In this document: piece by piece, positions 61,213 to 64,000 of the stretch | Layout of the letters: each line of letters starts with the position of its first letter | Position numbering within the stretch: the first letter of the stretch is position 1 | Source: Microbacterium invictum | Lineage (GTDB): Bacteria > Actinomycetota > Actinomycetes > Actinomycetales > Microbacteriaceae | Length of the DNA: 64,000 bases | Assembly: GCF_034421375.1 (NCBI RefSeq) | Contig: NZ_CP139779.1 | Span: 2,914,001 to 2,978,000, forward strand | Direction of reading: 5' to 3' | Program-made: the position numbers and the translations under genes | Notes under the pieces: generated by a model | Told to the model about the DNA's origin: nothing | The model's input: only the letters and a program-made list of their open reading frames with translations | Databases searched by the model: none

Positions 61213-62511
61213 ATGACACCCACGCCGCGGCGCGTGCAGGGCACCTACTACACGCTCATGCTCGGCAACACCCTTGCCGCCTCGTTCATCTGGGGCATCA
61301 ACACGCTCTTCCTCCTCGACGCCGGACTGACCAACCTCGAGGCGTTCGCCGCCAACGCGTTCTTCACCGCGGGCATGTTGATCTTCGAGATCCCGACCGG
61401 CGTCGTCGCCGACACGCTGGGACGCCGGGTGTCGTACCTGCTCGGCACCCTGACGCTCGCCATCACGACGGCGCTCTACTGGTGGCTGTGGGTGATGGAG
61501 TCGCCGTTCTGGGCGTGGGCCGTGGTGTCCGTGCTGCTGGGGCTGGGGTTCACCTTCTTCTCCGGAGCGGTGGATGCCTGGCTCGTCGACGCGCTGCGCG
61601 CGACCGGCTACACCGGGAGCCTCGAGACCGTGTTCGGGCGAGCGCAGATCGTCGGCGGAGTGGCGATGCTGGCGGGATCGGTGCTGGGCGGCGTCATCGC
61701 TCAGCTGACCAACCTCGGGGTGCCCTTCCTCGTGCGCGGCGGCATCCTTCTCGTGATGCTCGTCGTCGCCGCCCTGCTCATGCGTGATCTCGGCTTCACA
61801 CCCGACCGCAGCGAGGGGCCGCTGCGGGCGACCCGCACGGTGTTCCGGGCGTCGGTGACCTACGGGCTCGGAAACAGACCGGTGCGATGGCTGATGCTCG
61901 CGAGTCCCTTCACCGCCGGTGTCGGCGTCTACGTCTTCTATGCGCTCCAGCCCTACCTGCTCGAACTGTGGGGTGACGAGGAGGCCTACGCGATCGCCGG
62001 ACTCGCGGCGGCCCTGCTCGCGGGCTCGTCGATCGTCGGAGGTGCGCTCGCGCCCTGGGTGCGGAAACTCTTCCAGCGCCGCACCACCGTCATCCTCATC
62101 GCGACCGTGGGGAGCATCTTCGTCCTCGTCGTGCTCGGACTCGTTCAGAACTTCTGGGTCGCGGTCGTCCTGCTCGCCGCCTGGGGCATCGTCTCGGCCA
62201 TCGACGACCCCGTGCGCCGCGCGTACCTCAACGACATGATCCCGTCTCAGCAGCGGGCCACGGTGCTGTCGTTCGACTCGCTGCTCGGCTCAGGCGGCGG
62301 GGTGGTGTGGCAGCCGGTGCTCGGGCGTGCCGCCGACATCGGCGGATACGGGCAGTCACTGCTGTGGAGCGGGGTGATCAGCGCCGTCGCCGTCCCGTTC
62401 GTGCTGCTCAGCCGGGCGGAGAAGAACCCGGCAGACGAGGTGACGTCGGTGAGTCCCAGCGCCGAAGTGGTGACGGATGCCGGGCCCGACCCGTCGCTGG
62501 ATGTGACGTGA
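61213..62511 (+). CDS. MFS transporter
   Basis: 432 residues with twelve membrane helices. GMLIFEIPTGVVADTLGRRVSYLLG is the loop between helices 2 and 3 with the D-x-x-G-R-R motif. The protein ends in a short acidic tail. It resembles drug/antibiotic efflux carriers of the type with EIPTGxxAD. The ATG at 61213 is where homology begins; the frame upstream is open but overlaps the opposing phosphatase leader. It ends 9 bp from the convergent methionine aminopeptidase gene. Confidence 0.87.
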   Translation: MTPTPRRVQGTYYTLMLGNTLAASFIWGINTLFLLDAGLTNLEAFAANAFFTAGMLIFEIPTGVVADTLGRRVSYLLGTLTLAITTALYWWLWVMESPFWAWAVVSVLLGLGFTFFSGAVDAWLVDALRATGYTGSLETVFGRAQIVGGVAMLAGSVLGGVIAQLTNLGVPFLVRGGILLVMLVVAALLMRDLGFTPDRSEGPLRATRTVFRASVTYGLGNRPVRWLMLASPFTAGVGVYVFYALQPYLLELWGDEEAYAIAGLAAALLAGSSIVGGALAPWVRKLFQRRTTVILIATVGSIFVLVVLGLVQNFWVAVVLLAAWGIVSAIDDPVRRAYLNDMIPSQQRATVLSFDSLLGSGGGVVWQPVLGRAADIGGYGQSLLWSGVISAVAVPFVLLSRAEKNPADEVTSVSPSAEVVTDAGPDPSLDVT

Positions 62512-62520
62512 GGGCTGGCG

Positions 62521-63315
62521 CTATCGCGCGACGGTCAGGATCTCGGCGTCATCGTCGGTGATGGCGATGGTGTGCTCGGTGTGCGCGGTGCGGCATCCGG
62601 TGGCGCTTCGCAGGGTCCAGCCGTCGGGATCGGTGATCAGAACGTCGGTGTCCGCCATCACCCAGGGTTCCAGAGCGAGGAGGAGGCCCGGCCGCAGCGT
62701 GTAGCCCCGCCCCGGGCGGCCGATGTTCGCCACGTGCGGGTCGCCGTGCATGGTGGTGCCGATGCCGTGGCCGCCGAACTCCGTGTTCACGAGGTACCCG
62801 GCATCGGTGAGCACGGCGCCGATCGCGAAAGAGATGTCGCCGATGCGATTGCCCGCACGGGCGACCTCGATGCCGGCGGCGAGCGCGCGCTGGGTGACGG
62901 CGATGAGCGCGGCGTCTTCGGCGCTTCCGCCGCTAACGGTGGTGTCGGAGTCATCCGCCCCGACGATGAAACTGATGGCGGCGTCGGCGGCGATGCCGTT
63001 CTTCAGCACCGCGAGGTCGAGGGTGAGGAGGTCTCCCGACTGGAGGGCGTAGTCATGCGGCATCCCATGCAGAACCGCATCGTTCATGGCCGTGCAGATG
63101 TAGTGACCGAAGGGACCGTTGCCGAAGGATGGTGCGTAGTCGACGTAGCAGGATTGTGCGCCCGCCTTCTCGATGAGCTGCCGCGCCCACTCATCGATCT
63201 CGAGCAGGTTCACGCCGACGGTGACGCGCTCGCGCAGCTCCTGCAGCGTCGCCCCCACGATCGCACCTGCGGAACGAGCATGGTGGAGTTGGCGGGCGTT
63301 CAGGATCTCGATCAT
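62521..63315 (-). CDS. map: methionine aminopeptidase, type I
   Basis: 264 residues from the ATG at 63315. EIDEWARQLIEKAGAQ leads to the pita-bread fold with NDAVLHGMPHDYALQSGDLLTLDLAVLKNGIAAD (two metal-binding Asp), GGHGIGTTMHGDPHV (metal-binding His), LALEPWVM (Glu) and TAHTEHTIAI (Glu). It removes the initiator methionine from new proteins. Actinobacteria usually have more than one copy; this one is not next to secY or adk, so it is likely an accessory copy. It diverges from an XRE regulator. Confidence 0.93.
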   Translation of the reverse strand: MIEILNARQLHHARSAGAIVGATLQELRERVTVGVNLLEIDEWARQLIEKAGAQSCYVDYAPSFGNGPFGHYICTAMNDAVLHGMPHDYALQSGDLLTLDLAVLKNGIAADAAISFIVGADDSDTTVSGGSAEDAALIAVTQRALAAGIEVARAGNRIGDISFAIGAVLTDAGYLVNTEFGGHGIGTTMHGDPHVANIGRPGRGYTLRPGLLLALEPWVMADTDVLITDPDGWTLRSATGCRTAHTEHTIAITDDDAEILTVAR

Positions 63316-63349
63316 GGGGCGCTTTCGGGGTGGGGTGGGGCCAGGCTGG

Positions 63350-63381
63350 GCGGTATAAGAATACCGGGCAGATAATACCGC
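63350..63381. promoter_or_regulatory. ATACC repeats, probable XRE operator
   Basis: GCGGTAT-AAGA-ATACC (63350-63365) followed by ATACCGC (63375-63381): three half-sites of the same sequence between map and the XRE gene. TAGGCT at 63382-63387 could be the -10 box of a nearly leaderless XRE transcript. Confidence 0.6.
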
Positions 63382-63394
63382 TAGGCTACTCGCC

Positions 63395-63661
63395 ATGATG
63401 GTGCGCCTGCCTCACACGCCCGAGACCCTCGCGCGGGGCCGACGCGTCGGCGCCTTCCTCCGCGAGGCCCGGGGTGACCGGTCGATCGTCGAGGTCGCCG
63501 CGTGTGCGGGGATCTCCGGAGAGACCCTGCGCAAGATCGAGACGGGTCGCCTCCCCACCCCGTCGTTCGAGACGGTGGCCGCCGTCGCCGCTGCGCTGCA
63601 CCTGTCGCTGGATGACATCGCCCAGCGCGCTCGCGGGGAAGACGTCGCGCTTTCGGCGTGA
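63395..63661 (+). CDS. XRE-family helix-turn-helix regulator
   Basis: 88 residues. RRVGAFLREARGDRSIVEVAACAGISGETLRKIETGRLPTPSF, broken here by ordinary helix ends, is a Cro/CI-type helix-turn-helix, and VAAVAAALHLSLDDIAQ completes the fold. The protein is little more than the DNA-binding domain. No Shine-Dalgarno precedes the paired ATGs and the probable -10 box is only 8 bp away, so the message may be leaderless. It likely controls itself and map through the ATACC sites. Confidence 0.88.
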   Translation: MMVRLPHTPETLARGRRVGAFLREARGDRSIVEVAACAGISGETLRKIETGRLPTPSFETVAAVAAALHLSLDDIAQRARGEDVALSA

Positions 63662-63717
63662 GGCGAAACGCGCGGGAAAGGCGACGGTCATCATCCGCAA
63701 TGCCCGCTTCGACGCGC

Positions 63718-63999
63718 CTACCTCAGGGCGATCGTGGTGACCGTCACGCTGTTGACGATCATCGCCATGACGGTCCGCTCGACCGCTTCACCGGCGCCGG
63801 CAGCACCCCAGTCGCCGCGCTCCAGCTCCTCTGCCCGCGTGATCACCGCCGATTTCCAGGGAATGGCGGGATGGAACTGAGGCAGGGTTCCGCTCGCTGA
63901 GAGCAGCCCCGTCAGGGCGGCAGTGCGGGCGGAAGGCGACGCACCGTCGACCAGGACGCCTCGGATCTCGGCGAGCAGATCGTTACGACGACCCGTTCC
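63718..63999 (-). CDS. GPP34-family protein, 3' end (5' end outside window)
   Basis: Ninety-three codons plus stop remain. Read on the minus strand the frame gives RRNDLLAEIRGVLVDG, SARTAALTGLLSASG, a TRAEELERGDWGAAGAGEAV stretch and a hydrophobic C-terminus. This is the C-terminal half of the GPP34 (GOLPH3-like) domain, which is common in actinobacteria and binds phosphoinositide-like headgroups in eukaryotic relatives. The bacterial role is unknown. Its end faces the XRE gene across 56 bp. Confidence 0.7.
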   Translation of the reverse strand, partial: GTGRRNDLLAEIRGVLVDGASPSARTAALTGLLSASGTLPQFHPAIPWKSAVITRAEELERGDWGAAGAGEAVERTVMAMIVNSVTVTTIALR

Positions 64000-64000
64000 G

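Overview
The window looks like chromosome from a high-GC actinobacterium of the Microbacteriaceae type (Microbacterium or a close relative). The signs are GC-rich third codon positions, many GTG starts, stop/start overlaps of the ATGA or GTGA kind, DUF222/HNH and GPP34 family genes, and lipoprotein sugar importers without an ATPase gene. The assignment comes from family content and style, not from a database match.

Positions 1-41540 are a very large exopolysaccharide (EPS) locus. Its first 6.4 kb is a compact operon of glycosyltransferases, a Wzy-like polymerase, a hexapeptide acyltransferase and a Wzx-like flippase. This block is visibly more AT-rich than the rest and stops at a decayed IS30-family element (6427-7794). 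A debris zone follows (7795-10236), holding one acyltransferase-3 gene. The main EPS block runs from 10237 to 41538. It has one initiating glycosylphosphotransferase (apparently frameshifted in a C7 run), a Wzz/BY-kinase-like protein with a degenerate P-loop, six glycosyltransferase genes, three pyruvyltransferase-family genes, four acyltransferase-3 genes, a second Wzx/Wzy pair, a UDP-glucose dehydrogenase and several exported carbohydrate-active or esterase-like proteins (two Tat-type esterase-like proteins, a membrane-anchored pseudo-esterase, a lipoprotein esterase, a GH5 lipoprotein and a beta-helix protein with three repeated domains). Taken together this suggests an acidic, pyruvylated and acylated EPS, with surface enzymes that could trim it. 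The presence of two Wzx/Wzy pairs suggests two loci that were joined or a replaced cassette.

Positions 41822-45069 hold small regulatory or membrane units: an AraC-type regulator with a DUF1761 protein, a membrane protein with a TetR regulator behind tandem palindromes, and a secreted DUF4394 protein.

Positions 45229-56988 are a second coherent locus and the best candidate for an undescribed system. A LacI-type regulator sits behind a perfect 14-bp inverted repeat. After it come two ABC sugar permeases, a lipoprotein binding protein, two different ADP-ribosylglycohydrolase-family enzymes, a ribokinase-like kinase, a fusion of a putative glycosidase barrel with a formylglycine-generating-enzyme-like domain, a class III CoA-transferase and a citrate-lyase-beta/HpcH-type CoA-ester lyase. 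Nearly all of these overlap by 4 bp. The simplest reading is uptake of a ribosylated or similar sugar conjugate, glycosidic cleavage, phosphorylation of the pentose, and CoA activation and cleavage of the released acid. The substrate is unknown.

Positions 57030-64000 are ordinary accessory and housekeeping genes: a DUF222/HNH protein, a short-chain dehydrogenase, an ohrR-ohr pair, a small phosphatase, an MFS transporter, methionine aminopeptidase diverging from an XRE regulator, and the 3' end of a GPP34-family gene. No rRNA, tRNA or CRISPR array was seen.
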